The notes beneath the pieces were generated by a model. The model searched no databases. It was not told the origin of the DNA and saw nothing but the letters and a program-made list of their open reading frames with translations. A program made the translations under genes and the position numbers. A stretch of 64,000 nt of DNA from Chlamydiales bacterium. GTDB lineage: Bacteria; Chlamydiota; Chlamydiia; Chlamydiales; JARBTQ01. The stretch lies in NCBI GenBank assembly GCA_029240075.1, contig JARBTQ010000003.1:1-64000 (forward strand), written 5' to 3'. How positions within the stretch are numbered: the stretch's first letter is position 1; each line of letters opens with the position of its first letter. Positions 1 through 7,950 of the stretch are shown here, piece after piece.

Positions 1-548
1 ACAAATTCAAATTTTACAAATTACAGGTCCGAATTAAAGCTGAGCTCAGTTCTACATTGACAAGTGCTGACACATAAGTGGGGACTTGGTGATAGAGGGA
101 TTATATCTAGCACAAAAGAGTCTTTCCCTAATGCCTTGGCAGATTGAGGATAAATAGCTTAAGTGATAAGGATACATAGGGGAAGATGTAGTTAGGAAGA
201 GAAGGTATGTACTCAATTAAGTGGTAGAATCACAGCAGTTTCTTTACTGAGTTAGGGAATAATTTTACTTTAAGAGGTCTTTTGTCTACAAAAGAGTCTT
301 CCCTAATTTATGTCTCAACTTTGCGAATGACGATTCTACTGCGTTCGCTTCTTAAAAAGATAGCAGATGAAAATAGCAGGAGGGAAGGTTTTCCAACTAT
401 CTGAACACTCCCTGAGAGAGATCCGCTTCCGCGATCATATGGGAGAAAATACAGCTTAACGGCAGTCATTAAGGAGTGCTTTGAAGATTTTTCCAATCTG
501 TGTAAGACAGTAGAGTGCTGTATCGTAGCAGGGCAATCGCTTAAAAAT
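1..548. other. Gene-poor region with short direct repeat
   Basis: No convincing gene is visible. A near-identical 20-21 nt direct repeat (starting ACAAAAGAGTCTT) occurs at 112-132 and 288-307, differing by one inserted T. The second copy is preceded by a small palindrome, CTTTTGT then ACAAAAG. The area lies downstream of the transposase remnant on its reading strand, so it may contain a decayed insertion-sequence end; that is inference. A 62-codon minus-strand frame at 308-496 has no recognisable features. Confidence 0.4.
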
Positions 549-845
549 TTAACTTGCGTTGATATGAAGCAATATTTCCCGATATTTAGTATCCCAGCCA
601 GTCATAGAGCGTTTGACAGAAAGGCTGCCCTTTTTAGAAGTATCTTTTCGTAAGATATTCATCGTTAATTTACATAAGAGGTTAAAACTGAAAGAACCAT
701 TTCCAATTCGTAGGTGATGTTTATCCTCCCGATAAATAACATCTAAAACCCAGGGTAACTTGTTTTCTATACCCCGACTGTTGACTGGTTGCCCAAAAAG
801 TCTAGCTGGGAGGGGCTTAAATCAATTATAGAAATCTCTTCAGAA
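549..845 (-). pseudogene. ISAs1-family transposase, C-terminal remnant
   Basis: Reading the minus strand upstream of a TAA at 549-551 gives the typical C-terminus of an ISAs1-type DDE transposase: a stretch reading RGIENKLPWVLDVIYRED, then HHLRIGNGSFSFNLLCKL, then KKGSLSVKRSMTGWD. The glutamate in the YRED motif is the expected last acidic catalytic residue of the DDE triad. Upstream of about 790 the frame shifts: the next piece, EEISIIDLSPSQLDFLG, matches the preceding conserved region in another frame, and stops interrupt the open frame. The N-terminal two thirds, including both catalytic aspartates, are absent. It cannot encode an active transposase. Confidence 0.8.
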
Positions 846-1338
846 AGAGACCTTAAAGGAAAAATAGAAAAATTCACCCGCTATTATATCAGCAGCTGTG
901 TAGGTTTCTGCTATCAATTTGCTTCCTTTATTTATCAAATAATAAGGGGGTCATTTTAAATTTAAGTAACAAAAAGATGAAGAGAACAGAAGAAGAAAAT
1001 AGAATAGGAATCTGATATTTTAAATAGTTTCTATGATCCCAAATTACATAGCAGGATGCTAAAAAATTAACAGGCAAAAAAGAGAGAAGGCTCAAGCTTT
1101 CCCTGCATGGTTCTCTACCGGTATTCTATTCATACAAACCGAAATAAATAAACTATCTTTTTAATACACTCTTAAATATATTATTAAATCCTCAAGACTT
1201 ATACCTAAATGATTGCGACAACAACAGTTTTACAATAAATATTAAGGTGAAGTAAAATAAAACTATTAAAATTATTTGTCGTTTTTAATATATTAAAAAT
1301 TGAGATAAGGTAATTAAATTTAAAGAGGTTTATGTAAC
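846..1338. other. Intergenic region upstream of first large gene
   Basis: About 490 bases of very AT-rich DNA with many stops in all frames. No gene, hairpin terminator or clear promoter is recognisable. The ribosome binding site of the following gene (AAAGAGGT, about nine bases before the ATG at 1339) is the only functional signal seen. Confidence 0.4.
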
Positions 1339-3513
1339 ATGGTTTCCCCAAACGTAAATGTTAATAGCCCTGCTTCTACTCCAGTGAATAACTATAGAAC
1401 AGAGCCAATGAATAAGTTGGAACTTCAAGATTTTATTGTGAAGTTCAACCACAAAGATAATTTGGAAGAAGATTTAGAGATTTTAAGTCGTATGGTGCTA
1501 GAAATTAGAGCTAGCTATAAGGATGACATTGCTGTAACTCCTTACTATTTCAAGTCCCCAAGAAAAGATGCAAAGGGAAAGCTGGAACCCAATAAGTATA
1601 CGATTGTAGAAGCGCGTGATAAATTAAAAGAATTATACAAGTGCAATAATCCAGAAGCACGCGAACTTGTGCTTTCTGCAATGATGGAAACATTGGATAA
1701 AGATTTTCTTATTCAAAAAGGGATTGATGAAGTTGCTGATGATGTAGCGGAACTAAACAACTGGTTCTTAAATGAGTTAAATCCTAAGGTCTCTCAAAAT
1801 TTAGGAACATCTGTAAAGATGGTTCTTGTTCATGCCTATAGTCTTCTACTTGTTAATCATGTTAATCTCTATCATGAAGGTAAATTAGGAAAGATCACTA
1901 CTGATTTAAAGACTAAGATGCAGGACATCAGCGATGAATACGCAACATTAAGTGGCGTAAACAAAGGGGAAAACGAATTATGGAGTGCTTTTGCGATTGA
2001 AGCTATTAAGCGCGTTAAAGACAATACCAATGAATTAGCAGAAGTTGCCCGTCGTCTTAGTTGTATATTCACTGCAATTGGTCACTTATATAACAAAGAG
2101 CTGGGGCTCGCGGCTCAATCTTTGATAACAGCTTGCGATGGCCTTGAAAAGAAAATTAAAGCTTCCTGGTTTGACCAAATTGCAATTATGAATAACTTGG
2201 TAATTGTGGTTGAAGCAGCAGGTAATGATCCCGCAAAGAGGAAAGTGCAAGAAGAGGCTTTTAATGAGCTAAGTAAAATGGCTAAGTATGTTTGCTCTTG
2301 GCAGAGTGCAATGATGCTAGGGAAAGTCCTAAGTCGCCTCAAGCATAATCCTGATTTAAAGCATTTACACCATGCAGACACAATTGCTTTAACAAAGCTT
2401 ATTACTAAAGGTTATTTTGAACCTGAATTTATTTTTGGAGCTTTAAAGGATATTTTTTCTGATCCCAACAGTATTGCGCCACAAGCTAAGCAAAAATTAG
2501 AAAAGTATATTACTCCATCGCGCTTTTCTCTCAAAAAAATAACTGGTGTTGATCCTCAAATTGAAAGGGCAGCTCGCAGCTGTCTCACTTCTGGTACTTT
2601 CAATGGAATGAAAGACGTCCAAGATAATTTTGACAGTCCTACTCGTATCAAGACAATGAGGAGACTTCGTAAATCAGCGCAAATTTGGGAACCTGAAAAG
2701 AAAATGCTACAGCAACAAATAGCAGCTCAAGGCAAAACGGATACAAGTCCTCAAGTAACGCCCAACGGAAGTCCTAATGGTAGCCCTCCAGGTTCATCTA
2801 AAGTTTCTCCAAACAACAGCTCTTCTAACATACCTAACCCAAGCGGCTTACTTCCCCAAGATCCAACTGAAGAACGCCCTGATGTATTTGATGTGTTATC
2901 ATATACAAGTGATACTCTTGATGCATTGCTAGAAAAAGAAAAGCAAAAAGGGGCAGTAGCAAATCACAGCTTGTGGACTCATATCTTAACTGCTTGTAAT
3001 AATGAAAAAGATTTTGAGCTGGCATTAAAATATTGTATCAAAATAGAAAAACATTATTCAGATAGGCTATTTATTCGCGACTATCGAGAAATAGCAAATA
3101 CTTTGGATCAGCTTTCGCAATTTGACCAAGCGATTCGTAAATTAGAAAGAGGGCTTGAATTTGCCACGGCAAAATCTAAGACCGATCCTAGATATAACAA
3201 ACCTATTGAATCTATTAATATTGATCTAGGTATAATCCACCAACATAGAGGAAAGACTACTGGATCTCTTAGTGATTTAAAGACTGCGATCAAGTACTTT
3301 GATACTGTTGGTGATACAGACGCGCTTCTAAATCGAGCCTCTGCAAAGCTTGTGATTGCTGAACCAAATACGAAAACTACACAAGCTATTAAAATAAAAT
3401 ATTTGGAAGAGGCTAAAGCAGATTTAGCTTTATGGTTAGATCAGACAGAAGATGCTTTAGACGAGGTTTATTTAACAAATCTTAGTAAACTCGAAAAATT
3501 ACAGGCTAACTAA
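1339..3513 (+). CDS. Large hypothetical protein with helical-repeat C-terminus
   Basis: Not recognised. The 724-residue product begins with an Asn/Ser/Pro-rich segment of about 20 residues, continues as a long helical domain (about 25-455), then has a disordered linker at roughly 465-515 dominated by P, N, G and S with repeated NGSP units. The final 200 residues look like a helical repeat array of TPR type, with recurring A/L/Y spacing such as ALKYCIKIEKHY and LDQLSQFDQAIRKLERGL. No signal peptide or membrane segment is apparent. The start is supported by an AAAGAGGT Shine-Dalgarno. The disordered N-terminus and location beside decayed mobile DNA would suit a secreted effector, but this is inference only. 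Confidence 0.75.
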   Translation: MVSPNVNVNSPASTPVNNYRTEPMNKLELQDFIVKFNHKDNLEEDLEILSRMVLEIRASYKDDIAVTPYYFKSPRKDAKGKLEPNKYTIVEARDKLKELYKCNNPEARELVLSAMMETLDKDFLIQKGIDEVADDVAELNNWFLNELNPKVSQNLGTSVKMVLVHAYSLLLVNHVNLYHEGKLGKITTDLKTKMQDISDEYATLSGVNKGENELWSAFAIEAIKRVKDNTNELAEVARRLSCIFTAIGHLYNKELGLAAQSLITACDGLEKKIKASWFDQIAIMNNLVIVVEAAGNDPAKRKVQEEAFNELSKMAKYVCSWQSAMMLGKVLSRLKHNPDLKHLHHADTIALTKLITKGYFEPEFIFGALKDIFSDPNSIAPQAKQKLEKYITPSRFSLKKITGVDPQIERAARSCLTSGTFNGMKDVQDNFDSPTRIKTMRRLRKSAQIWEPEKKMLQQQIAAQGKTDTSPQVTPNGSPNGSPPGSSKVSPNNSSSNIPNPSGLLPQDPTEERPDVFDVLSYTSDTLDALLEKEKQKGAVANHSLWTHILTACNNEKDFELALKYCIKIEKHYSDRLFIRDYREIANTLDQLSQFDQAIRKLERGLEFATAKSKTDPRYNKPIESINIDLGIIHQHRGKTTGSLSDLKTAIKYFDTVGDTDALLNRASAKLVIAEPNTKTTQAIKIKYLEEAKADLALWLDQTEDALDEVYLTNLSKLEKLQAN

Positions 3514-3520
3514 ACTATAC

Positions 3521-3549
3521 AATAAGCGGGAAAATACTTCCCGCTTATT
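3521..3549. terminator. Bidirectional hairpin between convergent genes
   Basis: Perfect 11-bp stem: AATAAGCGGGA at 3521-3531 pairs with TCCCGCTTATT at 3539-3549, loop of seven bases. It lies between two convergent genes and ends on the first base of the minus-strand gene's stop codon (3549-3551). The AT ends of each arm give a short U-rich tail on either strand, so it probably stops transcription from both sides. Confidence 0.75.
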
Positions 3550-4751
3550 TAAAGGTCATCGGTATATTTACGGTTGTTCTCAATAGGCAAAGAACCTGAA
3601 TGTCTTAAAGGATTGCTATCTGTTGTTTCACCATCTAATACATGTGGTATTTTTGTATCAGAACTAGCTCTCTTTCTTTCTTCTGTCTTTTCAGATTCCG
3701 CTTCCTTGGCTAAAGCTTGCTTTTTCGTCATTTTAGCCTCAAATTCTGCCAAGTTGGCTTTAGCTCGATCTCTTTTAACCTTTTGCTCTTTATCTTCATC
3801 TTTTGAAGTATCTACGCTAGTTGCAATACCTAGATTGTCCATCAAATCCTGTAACTCTTCCATCGGATCGTTCTTACTATCCACAGGAAGACCACGATCA
3901 AAGGTAGGTACTGTAGCATATGGAGATTCTTTTGGCTTGGTTTCATCGTCTAATGATTCTTTAGTAGCTGAAGGTGGTATAGAATGACTTCCAAATTTGG
4001 CCAATTCCTCTTCTTTAGCTTTCTTTTTCTTTGAGTCCGTAATGATTTTTTTTACTTCTTCTCCTATTTCTTCATAGGCTTTGGTTTTGGTATAATCTTG
4101 AGTTAATGGATCTTCTTTATCAGATTTAGGACTTACTGGAGGACTACTATCTAGAGAGGTGACAACACTTTGAGCTTTGTTTTGTTTCTTATTGAGCTGA
4201 TGCTCTAAATAAGCATAGCTTAAATGTTGATCTGTATATCTATATCTAAGATTTTCTTTATAATCCTCATAGGAGTTATAAGAGGAAGGAACGGCCTCAT
4301 CATTGTCATGACTGGACTTCTTAGCCCACTTATCCGCTCCAGATTTCCAATGATCTTGCACTAATTTAATGATCTTTTCAGCTTCAGGATTAGAAGATAC
4401 ATTCTTAATTTCTTTAACAGCGTAAAACTTATTACGAACAGAGCCATCATCATTTTTGGTGTCAATAGCATCCATCTTTATGCTGATTCCACCTTTCATA
4501 TAAGCATAAAGAAGTTCTTCTTCAGAACCGAGCCCATGTCCCCCTTTTTGATAACATCTTTGGATAGAAAGCTGTAAATGGTTGATAGCTGCTTGCACAG
4601 CTTCAGGATTACCTCCCCCTTTAACATTTATAGCAACTTTCACCATTTCATTTTTATCGTTTGTAACTTCAATAAAATGCTTTCCTGTAGGAATGTTATT
4701 ATGGGTAGTTGGACCTAAAGCTGGATTGTTTATATTATTATTAATACTCAT
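3549..4751 (-). CDS. Hypothetical low-complexity protein
   Basis: Not recognised. The 400-residue product starts with an Asn-rich stretch (MSINNNINNPALGP), has a more ordered N-terminal half to about residue 170, and then becomes strongly charged and low complexity, rich in K, E, D and S, with a predicted coiled-coil patch near 325-365 (alternating Lys/Glu/Ala). No signal peptide or membrane helix is seen. A clear AAGAGG ribosome binding site precedes the ATG, and a 7-bp inverted repeat (TAACTGT / ACAGTTA, 4766-4788) lies just upstream. It is convergent with the 724-residue gene and shares its style of disordered N-terminus; a type III effector is possible but unproven. Confidence 0.7.
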   Translation of the reverse strand: MSINNNINNPALGPTTHNNIPTGKHFIEVTNDKNEMVKVAINVKGGGNPEAVQAAINHLQLSIQRCYQKGGHGLGSEEELLYAYMKGGISIKMDAIDTKNDDGSVRNKFYAVKEIKNVSSNPEAEKIIKLVQDHWKSGADKWAKKSSHDNDEAVPSSYNSYEDYKENLRYRYTDQHLSYAYLEHQLNKKQNKAQSVVTSLDSSPPVSPKSDKEDPLTQDYTKTKAYEEIGEEVKKIITDSKKKKAKEEELAKFGSHSIPPSATKESLDDETKPKESPYATVPTFDRGLPVDSKNDPMEELQDLMDNLGIATSVDTSKDEDKEQKVKRDRAKANLAEFEAKMTKKQALAKEAESEKTEERKRASSDTKIPHVLDGETTDSNPLRHSGSLPIENNRKYTDDL

Positions 4752-5005
4752 AAATTAACCTCTTTTAACTGTCAATAATTAACAGTTATATTATTTTAAA
4801 TAAAAAATCAAATAACTTATTAAATAAAACAGAGCGCTGCTTAAATTAGAGGTATTTAAAGCAGGAAGACTTTTCCTTACATTTTTAACTAAATATTAGA
4901 TGGGTTTAGCTTAAGGGAGTCAGTTAGCTTTTTTTCATGATTATTTTGCACTCTAGATAGAACTGCATGAAAAATTGTCTAGAGTTTTAATTTAGGGGGA
5001 ATGGT
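4752..5005. other. Intergenic region with hairpin
   Basis: Contains the upstream region of the 400-residue gene and a hairpin at 4950-4985 whose 8-bp arms are ACTCTAGA and TCTAGAGT, followed by TTTAATTTA. The hairpin sits directly before the decayed gene at 5006, so it could be a leftover terminator of a lost plus-strand gene. Confidence 0.4.
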
Positions 5006-5446
5006 ATGGATGCAAAAATCTATCCTTATGAGTTGATTGCTTTTGAAGCTTTTTATAAAGTATTGCTCTAATTAGCTTGTAAATAGGGAGTTGTAATAGA
5101 GAGAGCAGCCTACGATTATGTTTTTTGCTATAAAGTTAATGGACAGAAATATCTTAAAACATCATCAGACGTCGCATCTGTTACCAAAAAAAGATAAAAA
5201 GAGTACCAACAATATTCTTCTGTAACACAAAGTAAAACATTCAGAACACAAGATCTACGTTTAAAATACTCCGAAAAGATTGTCATAGAAAATAGAGAAG
5301 ACATTATTGTCGACTTGACTGAAGCTTTATCCTACCCCGATCAAGAAGATGATTCACTAACTGGTGATTCACTAGAAGATCGGTCTGTTTTTGAAAGAGA
5401 GAACTATGAAATAAAAAGAGAGTATGCTTGTAGGTTTCTAAGGTGA
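5006..5446 (+). pseudogene. Decayed ORF with in-frame stops, family unknown
   Basis: A single reading frame from ATG 5006 to TGA 5446 has coding character (MDAKIYPYELIAFEAFYK, then AAYDYVFCYKVNGQKYLK, then YSEKIVIENREDIIVDL) but is broken by three in-frame stops, at 5069 (TAA), 5084 (TAG) and about 5195 (TAA). The frame is otherwise preserved over 146 codons, which points to recent decay by point mutation. I do not recognise the family. The downstream 35-codon frame from 5461 is probably debris too. Confidence 0.5.
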
Positions 5447-5909
5447 AATTAAAAATTACCATGAACCCTAACAGTATTAACATAAGCTACGACCACTTTG
5501 AAAAAACTATCAAACTCAAAGCAAAGGGTAACTACCTGTCTAACAGCCTTACTTTTTGCTCTACCTAAAGGTAAACTCTAGTAATTTTAAACTAAGCTTA
5601 TATTTCCCAAATATCGAGCCCTCAATTATAGGATTAGATAATGTTATTATGCGAAGAAGCCCTTACTAAGGGTGTGTGAGAAGCAATACAATTTGAAATA
5701 TGGATTTGAAGATCTCATGTAATGTAAAGTTTAATTTACAAAAGAATATCTAAATAAAATTAGATTTATTAAAGTGGTTTTGCAAACTAAATAAAACAAA
5801 TTTACATGCTATTTTATGAAAGTCATGTCAATTGTATTTAATTGTTGAGATAATGCATTGTATAAGTTAGAATTTTTTAAGAATCTCATCATATAAAAAA
5901 GGAAAACAA
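5447..5909. other. Gene-free AT-rich stretch
   Basis: About 460 bases between the decayed ORF and the 121-residue gene. Only a 35-codon frame (from ATG 5461) and the ribosome binding site AAAAAGGAAAA before 5910 are visible. No tRNA, terminator or clear promoter was found. Confidence 0.4.
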
Positions 5910-6275
5910 ATGATCAATTGCATTGGACAAGATAAGTCTATATTTTTACCGCAACAATACACATCTAATGATGATATTGTGATTATGAAAGAGCATGAAA
6001 ATGTTATCATTGACAGAGCAACAATTAATATAAAAGGAAATTTAATAATCGTTTGTAACGATTTTATTTCTCAAAATGCAAAAATTACAGCAAAAAACAT
6101 TCACATATTAGCTCTCGGGGAATTTAGACGTTTTGGTGGCTCGATAGAGGGTGCTAAAGACGTGGAAATTTGCGTGATTAATAGTGCTTATCTAGGACTA
6201 AATACATGCAACGAGGCTAGCTCTAAATTGCTCTTATGCGAAGAGATTAAACGAGTCGTTTGTTTGGTAAACTAA
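5910..6275 (+). CDS. Small beta-rich hypothetical protein
   Basis: 121 residues, preceded by AAGGAAAA five to six bases before the ATG. The sequence alternates short hydrophobic and polar stretches (ATINIKGNLIIVCNDFI, AKITAKNIHILALGEF) in a way typical of right-handed beta-helix or polymer-forming (bactofilin-like) folds, but no family motif is certain. There is no signal peptide. It ends two bases before the stop of the convergent integrase remnant. It may be a small cargo gene of the decayed island. Confidence 0.5.
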   Translation: MINCIGQDKSIFLPQQYTSNDDIVIMKEHENVIIDRATINIKGNLIIVCNDFISQNAKITAKNIHILALGEFRRFGGSIEGAKDVEICVINSAYLGLNTCNEASSKLLLCEEIKRVVCLVN

Positions 6276-6277
6276 GT

Positions 6278-6628
6278 TTACAACCTCCATTTCCCTGAAG
6301 AATTCTGTTCAAACCGCATTCCCATACGAATATATTTTTTCAGAGTGTCTGACTTTTTATGTCCCATCTGGCGCATAATAGCATGTTCAGGCACTCTCAT
6401 CATGTCAGCTGTCGTTGCAAAGCCTGCTCTTAAACTGTGATCAGCGTACTCTTTCACTTTCTCATCGACCTCTTCGGAGCTAAATTGCTGTGCAATAAAG
6501 CAATTATAGTAGGCCTTTGTTTGCTTAGTAAGCATTAAGCCCTTATAAGTGAATTTTTCTACTCCTTTAGAAACGAGTCGTTTATCTTGGATTTTACCAG
6601 ATTGAATTGTCAAGAGCTTGAAAGATGC
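6278..6628 (-). pseudogene. Tyrosine recombinase (phage integrase) C-terminal remnant
   Basis: The last 111 codons encode the catalytic C-terminus of a tyrosine recombinase: HSLRAGFATTAD carries the H-x-x-R motif, MGHKK carries the second histidine, and the YIRMG tyrosine ten residues later is the expected nucleophile. The frame is closed by a stop at 6629-6631, so the N-terminal DNA-binding part and the first catalytic arginine are missing. The only upstream start available is TTG at 6613 with no good ribosome binding site. Best read as a truncated, inactive integrase. Confidence 0.8.
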
Positions 6629-6924
6629 TTACTGTTAAAATAGATGTTAAAGAGCTAGATGCCTCTATAGGAAATCAGGCAAGATGTTGTAATAATACCG
6701 ATGTTATTTATGAAATTACCTCTGGCGAGGATCAGATTTCTGTTTTAGCCAAAATACGTCTAGTAGTAGACAAACAAAGGGAGGGATCTCTTTTTATAAG
6801 GGGAGGGGGAATAGGGACTGCCATCCTTTCTACTTATGATATTGACTGGAAGATCTTTAATCTTTTTAAAAGGTTTACGGTTAAACATGTAATCCCACAA
6901 AATTTTTACTATTTTCAATTTTAG
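6625..6924 (+). CDS. Doubtful small ORF
   Basis: A 99-codon frame with an ATG at 6625. It starts inside the upstream flank of the integrase remnant, has no recognised motif, and overlaps a 62-codon frame on the other strand. The first 60 codons have a moderately protein-like composition but the C-terminus (VKHVIPQNFYYFQF) looks random. It may be a fragment of a decayed gene rather than a functional one. Confidence 0.2.
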   Translation: MLTVKIDVKELDASIGNQARCCNNTDVIYEITSGEDQISVLAKIRLVVDKQREGSLFIRGGGIGTAILSTYDIDWKIFNLFKRFTVKHVIPQNFYYFQF

Positions 6925-7113
6925 ATATTTCAGTCTGACTAACGCCACTAAGGAGGCTAGCGCTTTTTGAAAATGCTTTTTTTAAAAAGCAATCTTCTTA
7001 AAACCAAACGAGCTTTGGAGTATTTTTCGATACGTTCCTTGGCTAATTCTTCCTACGGAATTGGTTAGCCATCTTCGGCGTTAAGAGGTCTATCTCCTTT
7101 TTCATGTAGAGCT

Positions 7114-7140
7114 AAAAGTGGCACAGCTTGTGCCTCTTTT
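7114..7140. terminator. Terminator of the toxin-antitoxin operon
   Basis: Stem AAAAG then GGCACA pairs with TGTGCC then CTTTT around a three-base loop (GCT), with one unpaired base between the two helix segments. It lies four bases beyond the toxin stop codon on the minus strand, and its U-rich arm ends suit a rho-independent terminator usable from either direction. Confidence 0.65.
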
Positions 7141-7144
7141 GTAT

Positions 7145-7528
7145 TTAATTACATTGTGCTGCTTTGAAAAAATCTGCAATTTCCTGCTTAGTTACTTTGC
7201 CTTGAGCTACGCTTACGACTAACTCTTCGTATTCGATGGGATTGAATGATAGTTTAATACCATTAACTTTCAAAAATAATCGAGTAACCGTACTTCCTGT
7301 TCGTTTATTAGCATCATTAAAAGGATGATTACACACTATATGATAGAGATAAGCCGCTGCTTTATCAAAAATAGTGGGATACATTTCCTGACCATAGATT
7401 ACAACTTTAGGAGTCTCAATCGCAGAATAGAGTAAATTTTTATCACGTAAACCGGAAATTCCACCATACCTTTCTATTAAAAGGTCATGAACTTCTAGAA
7501 CCTCTTCTATGCTTAAATAAATGGTCAT
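7145..7528 (-). CDS. doc: Death-on-curing (Doc/Fic-fold) toxin
   Basis: 127 residues, the usual size of Doc toxins. The Fic-fold motif HPFNDANKRTG is intact at about residues 68-78, matching the H-x-F-x-D/N-x-N-K-R pattern of Doc proteins, which phosphorylate elongation factor Tu in the studied cases. The N-terminus (LSIEEVLEVHDLLIERYGG, then GLRDKNLLYSAIETP) is also typical of the family. Its ATG overlaps the end of the antitoxin gene by four bases, so the two are translationally coupled, antitoxin first. The whole reading frame is intact although the flanking DNA is decayed, which suggests the module is maintained by its own addiction effect. Confidence 0.9.
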   Translation of the reverse strand: MTIYLSIEEVLEVHDLLIERYGGISGLRDKNLLYSAIETPKVVIYGQEMYPTIFDKAAAYLYHIVCNHPFNDANKRTGSTVTRLFLKVNGIKLSFNPIEYEELVVSVAQGKVTKQEIADFFKAAQCN

Positions 7529-7782
7529 CGTTTTGCTAACCTACGCAGCAAATTATCATCTTCGTTAACTACTTCTGTAAGCAATTCTCTGAAACGTTCT
7601 TTGCTTAAACCTTGTTCCACTTCCACTTTTTCTGCTGGTTCCTTTATTGGCACCAGATGATCAATGACATATTGTCGTAAGCTAATCCCTTTTTTAGCTG
7701 CTTCCGTTTTCAAATAGGTATGATGTTCTAATGGGAAATCGATCGTTAATCTAACAGTTTTTTGTGTACTTTGATGTTTCAT
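7525..7782 (-). CDS. Ribbon-helix-helix antitoxin partner of Doc
   Basis: 85 residues. The N-terminal half (KTVRLTIDFPLEHHTYLKTE, then AAKKGISLRQYVIDHL) is a ribbon-helix-helix DNA-binding domain: one beta strand followed by two helices. The C-terminal half (about 50-85) is acidic and probably disordered until it binds the toxin. Classical Doc toxins pair with a Phd antitoxin, which has a different fold, so this is an alternative pairing. It is the first gene of the operon, has AAGGGGA five bases before its ATG, and should autoregulate through the palindrome in its promoter. Confidence 0.85.
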   Translation of the reverse strand: MKHQSTQKTVRLTIDFPLEHHTYLKTEAAKKGISLRQYVIDHLVPIKEPAEKVEVEQGLSKERFRELLTEVVNEDDNLLRRLAKR

Positions 7783-7803
7783 ACAGTCCCCTTTTTTATT
7801 TTT

Positions 7804-7832
7804 ATTATACCGTAAATACGGTAAATTGTCAA
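7804..7832 (-). promoter_or_regulatory. Consensus promoter with embedded operator of TA module
   Basis: Read on the minus strand there is a perfect TTGACA (7827-7832), a 17-base spacer, and a perfect TATAAT (7804-7809). A 16-base palindrome at 7808-7823 (arms TACCGTA and TACGGTA around two bases) lies in the spacer and covers the first bases of the -10 box, the position expected of an operator bound by the antitoxin. Such an ideal housekeeping-sigma promoter is unusual in this AT-rich genome. Confidence 0.85.
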
Positions 7833-7846
7833 ATTGGTATGGCTTC

Positions 7847-7912
7847 TTACCATCTCAACTTCCCTGAAGAATTTTGTTCAAAGAGAGTGTCCCTGTGGGT
7901 ATATTTTTTATG
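7847..7912 (-). pseudogene. Second scrap of integrase 3' end
   Basis: The bases around 7858-7892 repeat the 3' end of the integrase remnant at 6288-6313, including an identical TTCCCTGAAGAATT and TGTTCAAA; the shared region then continues, more diverged, to a common TATATTTTTT. In the integrase frame this covers the C-terminal FEQNSSGKWR part. It is a short, badly decayed second copy in the same orientation, just upstream of the toxin-antitoxin promoter. Confidence 0.65.
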
Positions 7913-7950
7913 TAGTTCTCTGTATTATTTAGTAGTTTCAAATTTCTATT

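Noticed and set aside
308-496. 62-codon minus-strand ORF at the left edge
   Set aside because: Composition looks random and there is no link to the transposase remnant frame.
7018-7070. Palindromic stretch GGCTAA...TTAGCC considered as a tRNA or attachment site
   Set aside because: It cannot fold as a cloverleaf, lacks a T-loop consensus and no matching repeat was found at an island end.
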